A DNA stretch of 64,000 bases from Pseudovibrio sp. Alg231-02 (GTDB lineage Bacteria > Pseudomonadota > Alphaproteobacteria > Rhizobiales > Stappiaceae). Location: assembly GCF_900143565.1 (NCBI RefSeq), contig NZ_FREX01000001.1, forward strand, positions 71,640 to 135,639, read 5' to 3'. Shown here piece by piece: positions 34,539-43,426 of the stretch. How positions within the stretch are numbered: position 1 is the first letter of the stretch; the number at the start of each line of letters is the position of its first letter. The notes below the pieces were generated by a model. The model ran no database searches. It was not told the origin of the DNA and saw only the letters and a program-made list of their open reading frames with translations. A program made the translations under genes and the position numbers.

Positions 34539-36161
34539 TTACTCGGCCGGGGCTGCAGCAGGGGCTGCATTGCCAGCTGAATAAGGATGCTCTTCGTCAT
34601 CTATGGTGGAGATGATTTCTGAGACCTCGAGGTGGAGTGATTTAAGCAATCCCCACGTGGTCAGGATCAGCACGAAGGAATACGGCAGAGCCGCCACGAT
34701 CGAAGCTGTCTGCAAGGCTCGCAAGCCACCGGCGAACAACAGCACCGCAGACACGGCGCCAATGGAAAGGCCCCAGAAGATGCGGTAGCGGTTGGCCGGA
34801 TTCTCGTCGCCCATGGACAAGATGGTGCAGATCACGAGCGTCGCGGAATCCGCAGAGGTTACAAAGTACGTCACCAGCAAAACTGTACACATCGCCGCGC
34901 CGAGGATGGTGAGCGTGGAGCCCAGATCCATCAGTTCGATGGTTGTGTAAAGAGCCGAGGTGATGTCCGCATTCACCGCTTCCGTCACGCCGCCAGCACC
35001 GAACAGTTCAAGGAACATTGCAGTGTTACCGAAGGTGGTGATCCAGAATGTGGAGAGCAGCGTTGGTGCCAGCAATACGCCGAGCAGGAATTCTTTAACC
35101 GTACGGCCTCTGGAGATGCGCGCGATGAAGATGCCAACAAATGGCGCCCATGCGATCCACCAGCCCCAGTAGAAGATGGTCCAACCACCCTGCCAGCTGT
35201 TGCTCGGATCAGTCTCGACCCAGAAGCCAAGCGGAATTGCGTTGGTCAGGTAGTCGCCCAGATTGGTTGCAAAAGACCCGAGAATGTAAACGGTCGGACC
35301 AAAAATGAGGAAGAACACAAGCATCACCATGGTGAGGTGCATGTTGAATTCACTCAGGATTTTGATGCCCTTGTTCACGCCGCTCAGGACGGACATGGTT
35401 GCCAGTACGGAAATGACCGCAATGATGATGATCTTGTTGGTGATGCTAACTTCAAAGCCGAACAGGTAGTTCAGGCCGGTATTCATCTGCTGGGCTCCCA
35501 ACCCAAGAGATGTCGCAATACCGAAGACTGTACCGAAAACTGCAAGCAGGTCAGCAGCGTGGCCGATTGGACCGTAAATCTTATCACCAAAAATCGGATA
35601 GAGCCCTGAACGAACGGACAGCGGCAGGCCTTTGCGATAGTGGAAATAAGCTAGTCCCAGACCGGAGAGTGCAAACAGTGCCCAACCATGCAAACCCCAG
35701 TGGAAAATACTGATCCGCATTGCAATTTGGGCGGCTTCTACGGAGCTTTCCTGCCCTTCTGCGATAAACGGATTACTTTGGAAGTGGTAGATCGGCTCTG
35801 CGATACTCCAGAACAGAATCCCGATACCGATGCCGGCCCCAAAGAGCATCGAGAACCAGGAAAAGAAGCTGTATTCCGGCTTTTCGTCATCTTTGCCCAA
35901 GCGAATATTGCCGTAACGGCTCATGGTCATCGCGAAAGCCAGAAACAGGAAAAAACTGACCAGACCAATATAGTACCAAGATAGATTATTTGCGATGAAA
36001 CCTTTGGCTGAATTGTAAAGTGAGCCAGCAGTTTCAGGAACCATTACAGTAAATAAAACAAACGCAATGACGAGTACTGTAGACCCGACAGCCATAACAG
36101 GATTTACACCTGTAAACAGGCCCTCCCCCGTCCTTCTTTCAGTATTGCTGTTATTATACAT
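34539..36161 (-). CDS. dddT: BCCT-family transporter of the DMSP cluster
   Basis: This 540-residue inner-membrane transporter has about twelve helices. The betaine/choline/carnitine family signature FYWGWWIAWAPFVGIFIARI is present, as are FGAGIGIGILFWSIAEP and the tryptophan-rich FHWGLHGWALF. The family takes up quaternary ammonium or sulfonium compounds. Next to dddD it is expected to import DMSP. The start at 36161 has GGGGGA upstream. It is divergent from the LysR regulator and is followed by dddB. Glycine betaine or choline transport cannot be excluded by sequence alone. Confidence 0.85.
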   Translation of the reverse strand: MYNNSNTERRTGEGLFTGVNPVMAVGSTVLVIAFVLFTVMVPETAGSLYNSAKGFIANNLSWYYIGLVSFFLFLAFAMTMSRYGNIRLGKDDEKPEYSFFSWFSMLFGAGIGIGILFWSIAEPIYHFQSNPFIAEGQESSVEAAQIAMRISIFHWGLHGWALFALSGLGLAYFHYRKGLPLSVRSGLYPIFGDKIYGPIGHAADLLAVFGTVFGIATSLGLGAQQMNTGLNYLFGFEVSITNKIIIIAVISVLATMSVLSGVNKGIKILSEFNMHLTMVMLVFFLIFGPTVYILGSFATNLGDYLTNAIPLGFWVETDPSNSWQGGWTIFYWGWWIAWAPFVGIFIARISRGRTVKEFLLGVLLAPTLLSTFWITTFGNTAMFLELFGAGGVTEAVNADITSALYTTIELMDLGSTLTILGAAMCTVLLVTYFVTSADSATLVICTILSMGDENPANRYRIFWGLSIGAVSAVLLFAGGLRALQTASIVAALPYSFVLILTTWGLLKSLHLEVSEIISTIDDEEHPYSAGNAAPAAAPAE

Positions 36162-36325
36162 TTGTCCCCCTCAAGCTTTATTTTTGCTGTCCTGATTGAA
36201 GGTTGAATTTTTGCCGGAGGGTTAAATTGTTATCAATCAACAAAAAAAGACCCAATGGTATAAAAATATTTATGAATAGTTTTACGTAGAGTATGAAATT
36301 CTACCCATACGAATGGGAGAAGTTA

Positions 36326-37219
36326 ATGAAGAAGAATTTACCCCCGCTCAATTGGCTCAGGGCATTTGAAGCGTCGGCGCGTCATCTCAGCTTTACGCAT
36401 GCATCAACAGAGCTCAACCTTACGCAGGCAGCGATCAGTCACCAGATCAAGGGCCTGGAGTGTCAGTTGGGATCTGTGCTGTTTAAACGATTGCCGCGTG
36501 GCCTGGAGCTGACAGATGCGGGGGCGGCGTATTTGCCGGCAGTCCACGAATCCGTGGAGCGCCTGAAGGCGGCAACGGAGGAAATCTTCGGTCAGGGGCA
36601 GAACAATCTGCTGACTGTGAAGATCAACATGGTGTTCTTCATGCGCTGGCTTGCCCCGCGTATGAAAGAGTTTCGCAAGCTGCACCCAAAGATCAACCTG
36701 CGTGTCACCTCCAATATCTGGCTGGACAACAAAGAAACCTCTGGTGACTGCGATCTGGAAGTGCGCTACGGGCGGGGAAAATGGCCGTCAGTTCAATGTG
36801 ATCGACTGACACGAGACGAGCTTTTTCCGGTTTGCAGCCCTTGTTATCTGGATGAAAACGGGCCGTTAGAGTCGCCAAAAGACCTTGCAAATCATAGTGT
36901 TTTGCATGTGATTGGCTATCAGGAAGGCTGGGGATACTGGCTGAAGCAGACCAAGCACAGTGATGTGGAACTGCGGCAGAGCTATCAGTTTGATACGCTT
37001 GTCACGGCTCTGGAAATGGCAGCTTTAGGAGAAGGCGTTGCTTTGGGCAGAACAAGTCTTGTGGAAAATGCACTGAAGTCCGGCCAGCTGGTTGCTCCAC
37101 TGGAAAATCGCGTTCCGACGGAAGAAGCGTTTTATCTGGTTTACTCCAACACAAGCCTTGAGCACCCGCATGCTGTCACCTTCAGAAACTGGCTGCTGCA
37201 AGTAATACATGAGGGGTAA
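36326..37219 (+). CDS. dddR: LysR-family regulator of the DMSP cluster
   Basis: This 297-residue regulator has an N-terminal winged helix-turn-helix (PLNWLRAFEASARHLSFTHASTE...AAISHQIKGLE), typical of the GcvA-like LysR branch, and a C-terminal effector domain. The ATG at 36326 is preferred over 36293 because GGGAGA lies at 36315-36320 and MKKNLPPLNWLRAFEA is a normal family start. It sits between divergent dddT and downstream dddD, as expected for the DMSP-responsive regulator DddR. The effector could be DMSP or a breakdown product. Confidence 0.8.
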   Translation: MKKNLPPLNWLRAFEASARHLSFTHASTELNLTQAAISHQIKGLECQLGSVLFKRLPRGLELTDAGAAYLPAVHESVERLKAATEEIFGQGQNNLLTVKINMVFFMRWLAPRMKEFRKLHPKINLRVTSNIWLDNKETSGDCDLEVRYGRGKWPSVQCDRLTRDELFPVCSPCYLDENGPLESPKDLANHSVLHVIGYQEGWGYWLKQTKHSDVELRQSYQFDTLVTALEMAALGEGVALGRTSLVENALKSGQLVAPLENRVPTEEAFYLVYSNTSLEHPHAVTFRNWLLQVIHEG

Positions 37220-37532
37220 TCTCCCTTTTGGGCAGGACACTGTCCCCGCTGCACAGGCGGCATAAAACAGGTTTGGTGGAAGAAATTTCAGCTTCCACCA
37301 GTCCGGCAAAGGCAAAATCAAACAGTTCAGAATTAGACGAGCTACAAAAATTTTTATGCCTGCACCGAAATTTAAATTGCTGGTTTCTACGTAGGTGCCT
37401 GCCTATTGTTTTTCCAATGAAGTGAACCGTTGCTGCGAAGCATTTCACCCATAACAATCTGAAATCAAAGACATAATTATGTCTGGAATAAACTGAGAAC
37501 TGCCGATGGGCGGTTTCTGAGGATGATGTTGC
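37220..37532 (+). promoter_or_regulatory. Intergenic control region between dddR and dddD
   Basis: These 313 bases contain a hairpin (TGGTGGAAG at 37274-37282 with CTTCCACCA at 37292-37300) that probably ends the dddR message, although no strong T run follows. The second half is AT-rich and contains the palindrome listed next. No gene was seen. Confidence 0.55.
37469..37484. promoter_or_regulatory. 16-bp palindrome upstream of dddD
   Basis: AGACATAATTATGTCT is perfectly symmetric and ends 48 bases before the dddD ATG. It is a candidate operator for DddR or may overlap the -10 region (CATAAT). Confidence 0.5.
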
Positions 37533-40031
37533 ATGGAAAAAAGACTTCCCCTTGAAGGTGTCAGAGTTGTTGACTTCGGTCAGCAGATTGCAGGTCCAGC
37601 TGTTGCTATGATCCTTGCGGATATGGGCGCAACTGTTATTCACGTCGATCCGCCTCAAGGGCCTCAGTGGGATCACCCGGCAAATGCGATTTTAAATCGT
37701 AACAAGAAATGCATCCGGCTTGATCTGAAGTCAGAAGCTGGCTTGCAAAAGGCGTTTGACCTGATTGCAGCAGCCGATGTGGTGCTTGAAAGCTTCCGTC
37801 CAGGCAAGATGAAAGACCTTGGTGTCGATTTTGCTGCGCTGCGTGCTGAACGCCCTGAGCTGGTTACACTTTCAGTCCCGGGATTTGCCAGCAATGATGA
37901 GCTGCGCCGTGAATGGAAAGCAACGGAAGCCATTGTGGCCGCCACATCAGGCGCGTTCACCGACATGGGCTTCAACCGTGTTCTTATGGGTCTGAACCCA
38001 AGCTTCTCACCGCTTCCATTGGGCTCTTCTTATGCCACGACAATGGCGGCCAGCTCTGTTGTGATGGCTCTTCTTGCCCGTGAGAAGACAGGCCGTGGTG
38101 ATACGATTGAAGTGCCGATTGCAGCTGCTCTTATGGAAGGCCTTTCTTACAATTCAGTTGTGATTGAAGGCATGCCAGAGCGCTACATGACGATGCGCGA
38201 GCACGAGATTACCCATCGCCGTGAAAATGATATCGAGATGGATCTTTCCTATGAAGATCTACAGGAATACCTCGATCCGTTCTACCGGACCTATGAGTGT
38301 GCAGATGGCCGTTATTTCTATGCGGTCTGCCCGTCTCACCGCAACCACGCCCGCCGCTGCCTGCAGGCTCTCGGTATTTACGAGGAGCTGCTTGCTGAAG
38401 GTCTTCCTGAAGTAAACAACCTGCACCTGCCGATTGCAGAGTGGGACGGGGAAACGTCTATTGGTGTTTATCCGCTTCCGAAAAAGTGGGCTGATATCAT
38501 TTCTGTGAAAATGAAGAAGGTGTTCCTCACTAAAACCTCTGATGAATGGGGCGTTATCTTTGGTGAAGGCCAGATTCCGGGTGCTCCACATCGCACCACG
38601 CAGGAATGGGTGAACAGCGAGCACTGCAACACGTCCGGTCTGATTGTCGAAGTGAACGACCCTGAATACGGCCTGATGAAACAGCCCGGTCCTGTTGTGT
38701 GGTTTGAGGAAATTGTAGACTACCTGCTCACTCCAAAACCACGCGAGAACGTAACCTTTGAAGAGGCTTTAGCTACCCTGAAAGCCGTTGGCGACACGGG
38801 CTCTTTGCCTGCTCCAACAGCTCCAACAGCAGACAAAGACGGCTGGCTCAGTGATCTGCGTATTCTGGATCTGACCAACGTGATTGCGGGTCCGCATTCC
38901 ACTGCCTTCCTTGGTCGGTTTGGTGCTGAGGTGATCAAACTGGATCCGGTGAAGCCGCTTTACGATCCGCTGATTGGTACGCTGTTTACGTTCCAGACCA
39001 ACATTGGCAAGAAGAGTGCGCTGGTGGACATTACTACGGGCGAAGGCCGTGAGGCTTTTGAGCGTCTGGTGAAGTCCGTTGATCTTGTTGTGATCAATGC
39101 CCCTGACCGTCAGATGAAGCCGCTTGGCCTTGACCATGACAGTTTGCAGGCGATCAATCCGGGCGTTCTGTTCTGCCGTCTGGACTGTCTTGGTGGACCA
39201 AAGCCGGGACCGAAGACCAACTACATTGGTTATGATGATATCATTCAGGCCAACAGCGGCATCATGAGCCGGTTTGGCGGCGTTGATACACCGGAAGAGC
39301 ATGCGCACCTTGGTACGCTGGACGTGAACTGTGGCTTTGCTGCTGGTCTTGGTATGGCGTTGTCGCTTTATCACAAGCACAAAACCGGAGAGACCTCCCG
39401 TGCGCGGACCTCTCTGTCAGCGGTGACTAATCTGGCGCAGATCAAGTTTGCGTTTGATTATGAAGGCCGTGCCCCGTTTGATGAAGCATCCGGACGTGAT
39501 GCCCTTGGCAACCACGCGCTCTCACACTTCTATAAAGCCTCTGATGGTTGGATCTTTATGGATGCAGAAGACCACGAGCTTATTGACCTTGCACAGGTTG
39601 AAGGTCTGAGCGGTGTGGAAGAAGCCAATGACACCGCTGAGTTCCTGCGGGTTGCGTTTGAACAGGACACTGCAGAAAGCTGGTGTGAGAAGCTGAGAGC
39701 AGCGGATATTGCAGCGGCTCAGCCTCTGGGCATCGAGCATCTGCGCGACACGTACACCCGGACGGCTGATGGTGCGGTTGGTATTGATCGTGGCAGTTAC
39801 GCATTTTCCACCTATGAGGATCACCCAAGTGGGCACCGCGTGACGCTGATCGACCATTATTCCATCCGGCCAGAGGAAGCCGCTATCCGCGCCTTGCCTA
39901 GCACTGAGGCTTACGGCAATTCCACACGCGAAGTGCTTGCCGGTGTTGGATACAGCGATGAGCAGGTGGATGACATGATTGAACGGCGGATTGCTGGCAC
40001 CGGTTGGGGCCGAGAGTTCCTGCCGAGCTGA
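37533..40031 (+). CDS. dddD: DMSP CoA-transferase/lyase DddD
   Basis: This 832-residue protein consists of two fused class III CoA-transferase (CaiB/BaiF) domains, about residues 1-420 and 435-832. The first opens LEGVRVVDFGQQIAGPAVAM; the second opens LRILDLTNVIAGPHSTAFLG. The length and tandem fold match DddD, which attaches CoA to DMSP and releases dimethyl sulfide with 3-hydroxypropionyl-CoA. In domain B the motif NYIGYDDIIQANSG supplies the expected catalytic aspartate (D568). In domain A the aligned segment is ATEAIVAATSG with glutamate (E132) instead, consistent with a non-equivalent domain. BCCT, Fe-ADH and LysR neighbours strongly support DddD over other CoA-transferases. A clear terminator follows. 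Confidence 0.9.
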   Translation: MEKRLPLEGVRVVDFGQQIAGPAVAMILADMGATVIHVDPPQGPQWDHPANAILNRNKKCIRLDLKSEAGLQKAFDLIAAADVVLESFRPGKMKDLGVDFAALRAERPELVTLSVPGFASNDELRREWKATEAIVAATSGAFTDMGFNRVLMGLNPSFSPLPLGSSYATTMAASSVVMALLAREKTGRGDTIEVPIAAALMEGLSYNSVVIEGMPERYMTMREHEITHRRENDIEMDLSYEDLQEYLDPFYRTYECADGRYFYAVCPSHRNHARRCLQALGIYEELLAEGLPEVNNLHLPIAEWDGETSIGVYPLPKKWADIISVKMKKVFLTKTSDEWGVIFGEGQIPGAPHRTTQEWVNSEHCNTSGLIVEVNDPEYGLMKQPGPVVWFEEIVDYLLTPKPRENVTFEEALATLKAVGDTGSLPAPTAPTADKDGWLSDLRILDLTNVIAGPHSTAFLGRFGAEVIKLDPVKPLYDPLIGTLFTFQTNIGKKSALVDITTGEGREAFERLVKSVDLVVINAPDRQMKPLGLDHDSLQAINPGVLFCRLDCLGGPKPGPKTNYIGYDDIIQANSGIMSRFGGVDTPEEHAHLGTLDVNCGFAAGLGMALSLYHKHKTGETSRARTSLSAVTNLAQIKFAFDYEGRAPFDEASGRDALGNHALSHFYKASDGWIFMDAEDHELIDLAQVEGLSGVEEANDTAEFLRVAFEQDTAESWCEKLRAADIAAAQPLGIEHLRDTYTRTADGAVGIDRGSYAFSTYEDHPSGHRVTLIDHYSIRPEEAAIRALPSTEAYGNSTREVLAGVGYSDEQVDDMIERRIAGTGWGREFLPS

Positions 40032-40095
40032 TCCCTCAAAAACGTATATCCCTTTCCCATAGTAGGGGCCCACACATCAGGGATATGCTTTAATG

Positions 40096-40140
40096 GAACC
40101 CCCTCACAGCGCTTCAGGCCTTGTGAGGGGGTTCTGCTTT
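40096..40140 (+). terminator. Rho-independent terminator after dddD
   Basis: GAACCCCCTCACA (40096-40108) and TGTGAGGGGGTTC (40122-40134) form a perfect 13-bp stem with a 13-base loop, followed by TGCTTTTT. It probably also helps stop transcription from the convergent gene at 40161. Confidence 0.9.
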
Positions 40141-40160
40141 TTGGTGTCTTGTTCAGGTCT

Positions 40161-40466
40161 TTATTGCGAAAGCGCTGCTGAGCCGTAGGTGAGCAGGGCT
40201 GCACAAATCATTGTTAAAGTGAAAATCATAGAGGTGAGCATGGAGAGCCATGCAGGGCATCTGGTCAGGCCAAGGTATCGGGTCAGGATGATCCGCGCCT
40301 TAAACAGGATCAGCGCGGCGATGATCAGTGGGCCGACATAGACAAGCAATTCGCTGCTGAACAGGCTGAGGCCGTAGCCGAGCAGTGTGAGTGCAACCAA
40401 TACTACCCAGGCTTTGAGCAGATCGTTCATCTGGATGCTCTTAGAGGTCGTTTTGTTGGTGTCCAT
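40161..40466 (-). CDS. Small cytochrome oxidase subunit IV / NorF-like membrane protein
   Basis: This 101-residue protein has three hydrophobic helices (about residues 18-36, 40-58 and 75-95). Size and topology fit the subunit IV-like partner that accompanies COX3/NorE proteins. It starts two bases after the NorE-like gene, so the two are one operon. Sequence similarity is weak at this length, and the assignment rests mainly on context. Confidence 0.65.
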   Translation of the reverse strand: MDTNKTTSKSIQMNDLLKAWVVLVALTLLGYGLSLFSSELLVYVGPLIIAALILFKARIILTRYLGLTRCPAWLSMLTSMIFTLTMICAALLTYGSAALSQ

Positions 40467-40468
40467 GA

Positions 40469-41080
40469 TTATAGCCCCTGCCCCATGAGATAGAAAATGG
40501 GGAAAATGATCACCCAGATCAGATCAACCATATGCCAGAAGGCTGTGCCCGATTCCATATTGTCCTCGGTGGGCCACAGGGCGATAATGCCGAGTATGAT
40601 CAGGCCAAAGATCACGTGGGCCAAATGGAACCCGGTGACCAGATAGTAAAGCGTATAGAATGTGTTGGTCTCAACATTGAGGCCAAGGGCAAGCTTTTCC
40701 TTGTATTCGAAAATCTTGAGCGCGATGAACACGACGCCAAGGCTTCCTGCTCCCAGCAACGCCAATCTTGTCTTCACAATCTCTTTGATTTTGGCAAAGC
40801 GCACCGCGATGGCGGCGAACAAGCCTGAGGTGAGCAGGATGATTGTGTTCAAGGTGGCAAGAGGCACATTGAGGTGCGTTCGTGCCTCGCGGTAAATCTC
40901 CGGATTGAGCAGCTCATTGCCAGCGAAGGCCCACAGCGCTCCGCCGAACACGAGGATTTCGCTGACGATCAGGATCCACATCATGGGATCACCGGGCAGA
41001 TTTTCCAATGCCCAGGGAGAGACAGGCTGGTGATAGACCCGTTCTGCAGTCTCGTTTTCTTTCTGGCAAACCTCGTCCAT
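40469..41080 (-). CDS. Haem-copper oxidase subunit III family protein, NorE-like
   Basis: This 203-residue membrane protein has five to six helices. LPGDPMMWILIVSEILVFGG and ATLNTIILLTSGLFAA are recognisable subunit III/NorE segments, as is the helix FHLAHVIFG. NorE proteins support nitric oxide reductase; no norCBQD or oxidase subunit I/II genes are present in the window. The ATG at 41080 is chosen because GGAAGG lies five bases upstream; an upstream ATG at 41116 lacks this. Its role without catalytic subunits nearby is unclear. Confidence 0.78.
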   Translation of the reverse strand: MDEVCQKENETAERVYHQPVSPWALENLPGDPMMWILIVSEILVFGGALWAFAGNELLNPEIYREARTHLNVPLATLNTIILLTSGLFAAIAVRFAKIKEIVKTRLALLGAGSLGVVFIALKIFEYKEKLALGLNVETNTFYTLYYLVTGFHLAHVIFGLIILGIIALWPTEDNMESGTAFWHMVDLIWVIIFPIFYLMGQGL

Positions 41081-41173
41081 TACGCCCTTCCAGCCGATAT
41101 GAGTGTTTGATGGCAAAGTAGATCGGTTTGCCTGCGTGGTCCTTGTTGGAGCGCTAACTGTAGCTGCTCTTTG

Positions 41174-42097
41174 CTATCTGATTGGCTGATTGATGGTTTG
41201 TTCCACCCAGTTTTGCCAGGAGGAGACGAATGAGCTTGCCAATCGGGACAGTGGACGCTGGTGCGGCACGAGGATGGAGTAGCCGAAGGGCACTGTTGGC
41301 TCGAAGGGCAGGAACACGATTTTGGAGGCATCTCCGCGGCTGCGCTGATAGCTGACCGCACTCAAAGCATCGACAACTGCGCAGATCTGCCCGGCTTCGA
41401 CAAAATGAAACAGCGGCAGGAAGTATTGGGTATCGATGCGGATATCAAAATGCGCATCACTGGATTGGAACGCGGCTTTGGTGGCCTCAAAGGTGGAGTG
41501 ACTGGGCTGGAGCACGCCCATGGGCACACCGTCCAGATCCTTCGCGTGGATCACCTTCTTGTTTGCCAGTGCTGATGTTTTCGGGACAGCGCACAGGCAG
41601 GTGCATGGGATTGTGGTGTTGTGAGACAAGACATCCTGCTCCGTGCCTACAGCTGCATCACAAAAGCCGATGTCAAAGCTTTGTGCGGCGATCAGGTTGA
41701 GGATTTGCGGTGAGCTGCGGGTTGCCAGAGTGACCTTCACCTGCGGTTTGTCCTCGATGAAGTTGCTGATGAATTCGGGCAGCAGATAGGAGGATGGACC
41801 GGGCATGGCAACGATACTCAACGAGCCTTGCACCTGATCGCGCATGTTGCTGAGGTTCTGCTCAACCGTCTTTAAACGATCCAGAATGCCTGAGGCCTCC
41901 GAGAGCAAATAATGGGATTCCGGGACAGGAATCAGTCGGCGGCCTTCACGCAGAAAGAGCGGCATTCCTAAATCATCTTCCAGTGCTTTGAGCGATGCGC
42001 TGACGGCGGGCTGGGTGCGATGAAGGTTTCGTGCAGCGCGGCTGACCGATCCGGTTTTCATAATTTCGCGGAAAACCGCCAGTTGCTGCAGGTTCAT
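41174..42097 (-). CDS. LysR-family regulator divergent from the TAXI-TRAP operon
   Basis: This 307-residue regulator has the N-terminal helix-turn-helix MNLQQLAVFREIMKTGSVSR with RTQPAVSASLKALEDDLG, and a periplasmic-binding-like effector domain from about residue 90. The ATG at 42097 is chosen because GAGGTG precedes it and MNLQQL is the usual LysR start. It is divergent from the transporter genes across 149 AT-rich bases, so it very likely regulates them. The inducer is presumably the transported amino acid-like compound. Confidence 0.87.
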   Translation of the reverse strand: MNLQQLAVFREIMKTGSVSRAARNLHRTQPAVSASLKALEDDLGMPLFLREGRRLIPVPESHYLLSEASGILDRLKTVEQNLSNMRDQVQGSLSIVAMPGPSSYLLPEFISNFIEDKPQVKVTLATRSSPQILNLIAAQSFDIGFCDAAVGTEQDVLSHNTTIPCTCLCAVPKTSALANKKVIHAKDLDGVPMGVLQPSHSTFEATKAAFQSSDAHFDIRIDTQYFLPLFHFVEAGQICAVVDALSAVSYQRSRGDASKIVFLPFEPTVPFGYSILVPHQRPLSRLASSFVSSWQNWVEQTINQPIR

Positions 42098-42246
42098 GGG
42101 CACCTCAATATATAAACAAAATCTATCATAACCATAATATTTCGAATTTGCTTTTATGAATAAGGCTAACCACCATGAGGCCAATAATTATAAATACCTA
42201 TCACCTTGAATTGGGCTTATCTGAATTTATTAGAGGGGGGATACTC

Positions 42247-43257
42247 ATGGGATTATTCAGTAAATGCGCCGGGATTGCGCTTGCTTGCACGATGATCAGT
42301 GGTGCAGCAGTTGCGCAGGACATCAAATTTTTCCGCATTGGTACAGGAGGTGCTGGCGGAACCTACTTCCCGATTGGCGGGATCATTGCCAACGCAATTT
42401 CCAACCCTCCGGGCTCTCGTCCGTGTGATCAGGGCGGCAACTGTGGTGTTCCAAATCTGGTGGCGATCGCGCAGTCAACCAACGCGTCTGCGCACAATGT
42501 GAACGCCATTCAGGCGGGCCAGATGGAAGCGGGCCTGACCGGTGCTGCGACACTTCATTTTGCCTATCACGGCTCTGGTAAGTATGAGGGCAATGCCAAA
42601 CCAGACCTTCGTGTGATTGCAAACCTTTACCCTGAGGACTTGCATCTTGTACTGCCAAAGGGTGGTGAACTGGACAGCCTTGCGGACCTGAAAGGCAAAC
42701 GGGTTGGAATTGCGCAGGCAGGTTCTGGAACGCAGATTGCTGTTGAGCTCATTCTCGGTGATCACGGCGTCAATCGTGACAATATTGATGAGGCAGAGCT
42801 CAACAACTCTCAAAGCGCGGAGCGGACAGCTGATGGTCAGCTGGATGCCTACTTCTATGCTGCGGGAACCCCGGTTGCTGCCATGATCCAGCTGGATAAC
42901 ACCAAGGGCATGGATCTCTATTCCTTCACTGAGGCTGAAGTTGCTCAGGCGAACAAGACTGTTCCCTACTACATTCCTTCCACCATCCCTGCTGGCACTT
43001 ATCCGGGCGTGACGCATGACACCAACACGGTGGCAGTGAGCGGCATGTTTGTGACCAATGCTAATATTGATGAGGAACTGGTCTACGAGATCACAAAGGC
43101 GCTTTGGTCTAAGACCGCCCGTAAACTGCTGGATAACGGACATCCGAAAGGCAAGGTCATCACCATGAAGAGTGCGCTTGATGGAATTGATGGAATTGGC
43201 GTGCCGCTGCACCCGGGTGCTGAGCGATACTACAAAGAAGTTGGCCTGCTCGATTAA
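42247..43257 (+). CDS. TAXI-type TRAP transporter solute-binding protein
   Basis: The protein has 336 residues. A signal peptide (LFSKCAGIALACTMISGAAVA, cleavage before QDI) leads into the TAXI-family motif FFRIGTGGAGGTYFPIGGIIA. Further family segments are GKRVGIAQAGSGTQ and the C-terminal PLHPGAERYYKEVG. TAXI proteins bind amino acids such as glutamate or small organic acids. The ATG at 42247 follows GAGGGGGG and opens the signal peptide properly; an upstream ATG at 42175 is out of place. It heads an operon with a fused TRAP permease, a flavoprotein and a racemase-like enzyme. Confidence 0.9.
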   Translation: MGLFSKCAGIALACTMISGAAVAQDIKFFRIGTGGAGGTYFPIGGIIANAISNPPGSRPCDQGGNCGVPNLVAIAQSTNASAHNVNAIQAGQMEAGLTGAATLHFAYHGSGKYEGNAKPDLRVIANLYPEDLHLVLPKGGELDSLADLKGKRVGIAQAGSGTQIAVELILGDHGVNRDNIDEAELNNSQSAERTADGQLDAYFYAAGTPVAAMIQLDNTKGMDLYSFTEAEVAQANKTVPYYIPSTIPAGTYPGVTHDTNTVAVSGMFVTNANIDEELVYEITKALWSKTARKLLDNGHPKGKVITMKSALDGIDGIGVPLHPGAERYYKEVGLLD

Positions 43258-43276
43258 TCGCAGTCTGACTTAAAAC

Positions 43277-43302
43277 GGCAGCGGGAGTGTTCTTCCGCTG
43301 CC
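43277..43302 (+). other. Intercistronic hairpin between the TAXI gene and the permease gene
   Basis: GGCAGCGG (43277-43284) and CCGCTGCC (43295-43302) form a perfect GC-rich 8-bp stem with a 10-base loop. It lies 19 bases after the stop of the binding-protein gene, as often seen where the binding protein must be made in excess. Confidence 0.6.
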
Positions 43303-43426
43303 TTCTGTCGCCACCGGTGGTTCAGCCTTGCCGCATGCTTTTGTTTGCGCAGCTGTTGGTGTTGGGATGAGATAGCCCAACACGCTCTTACCACCGCATG
43401 ACGCACCCCAGACCCGGGAGGGTTCC

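Noticed and set aside
34466-34600. Longer dddB with a 45-residue N-terminal extension
   Set aside because: The extension would be encoded by the hairpin and the end of dddT. The start at 34465 matches the family.
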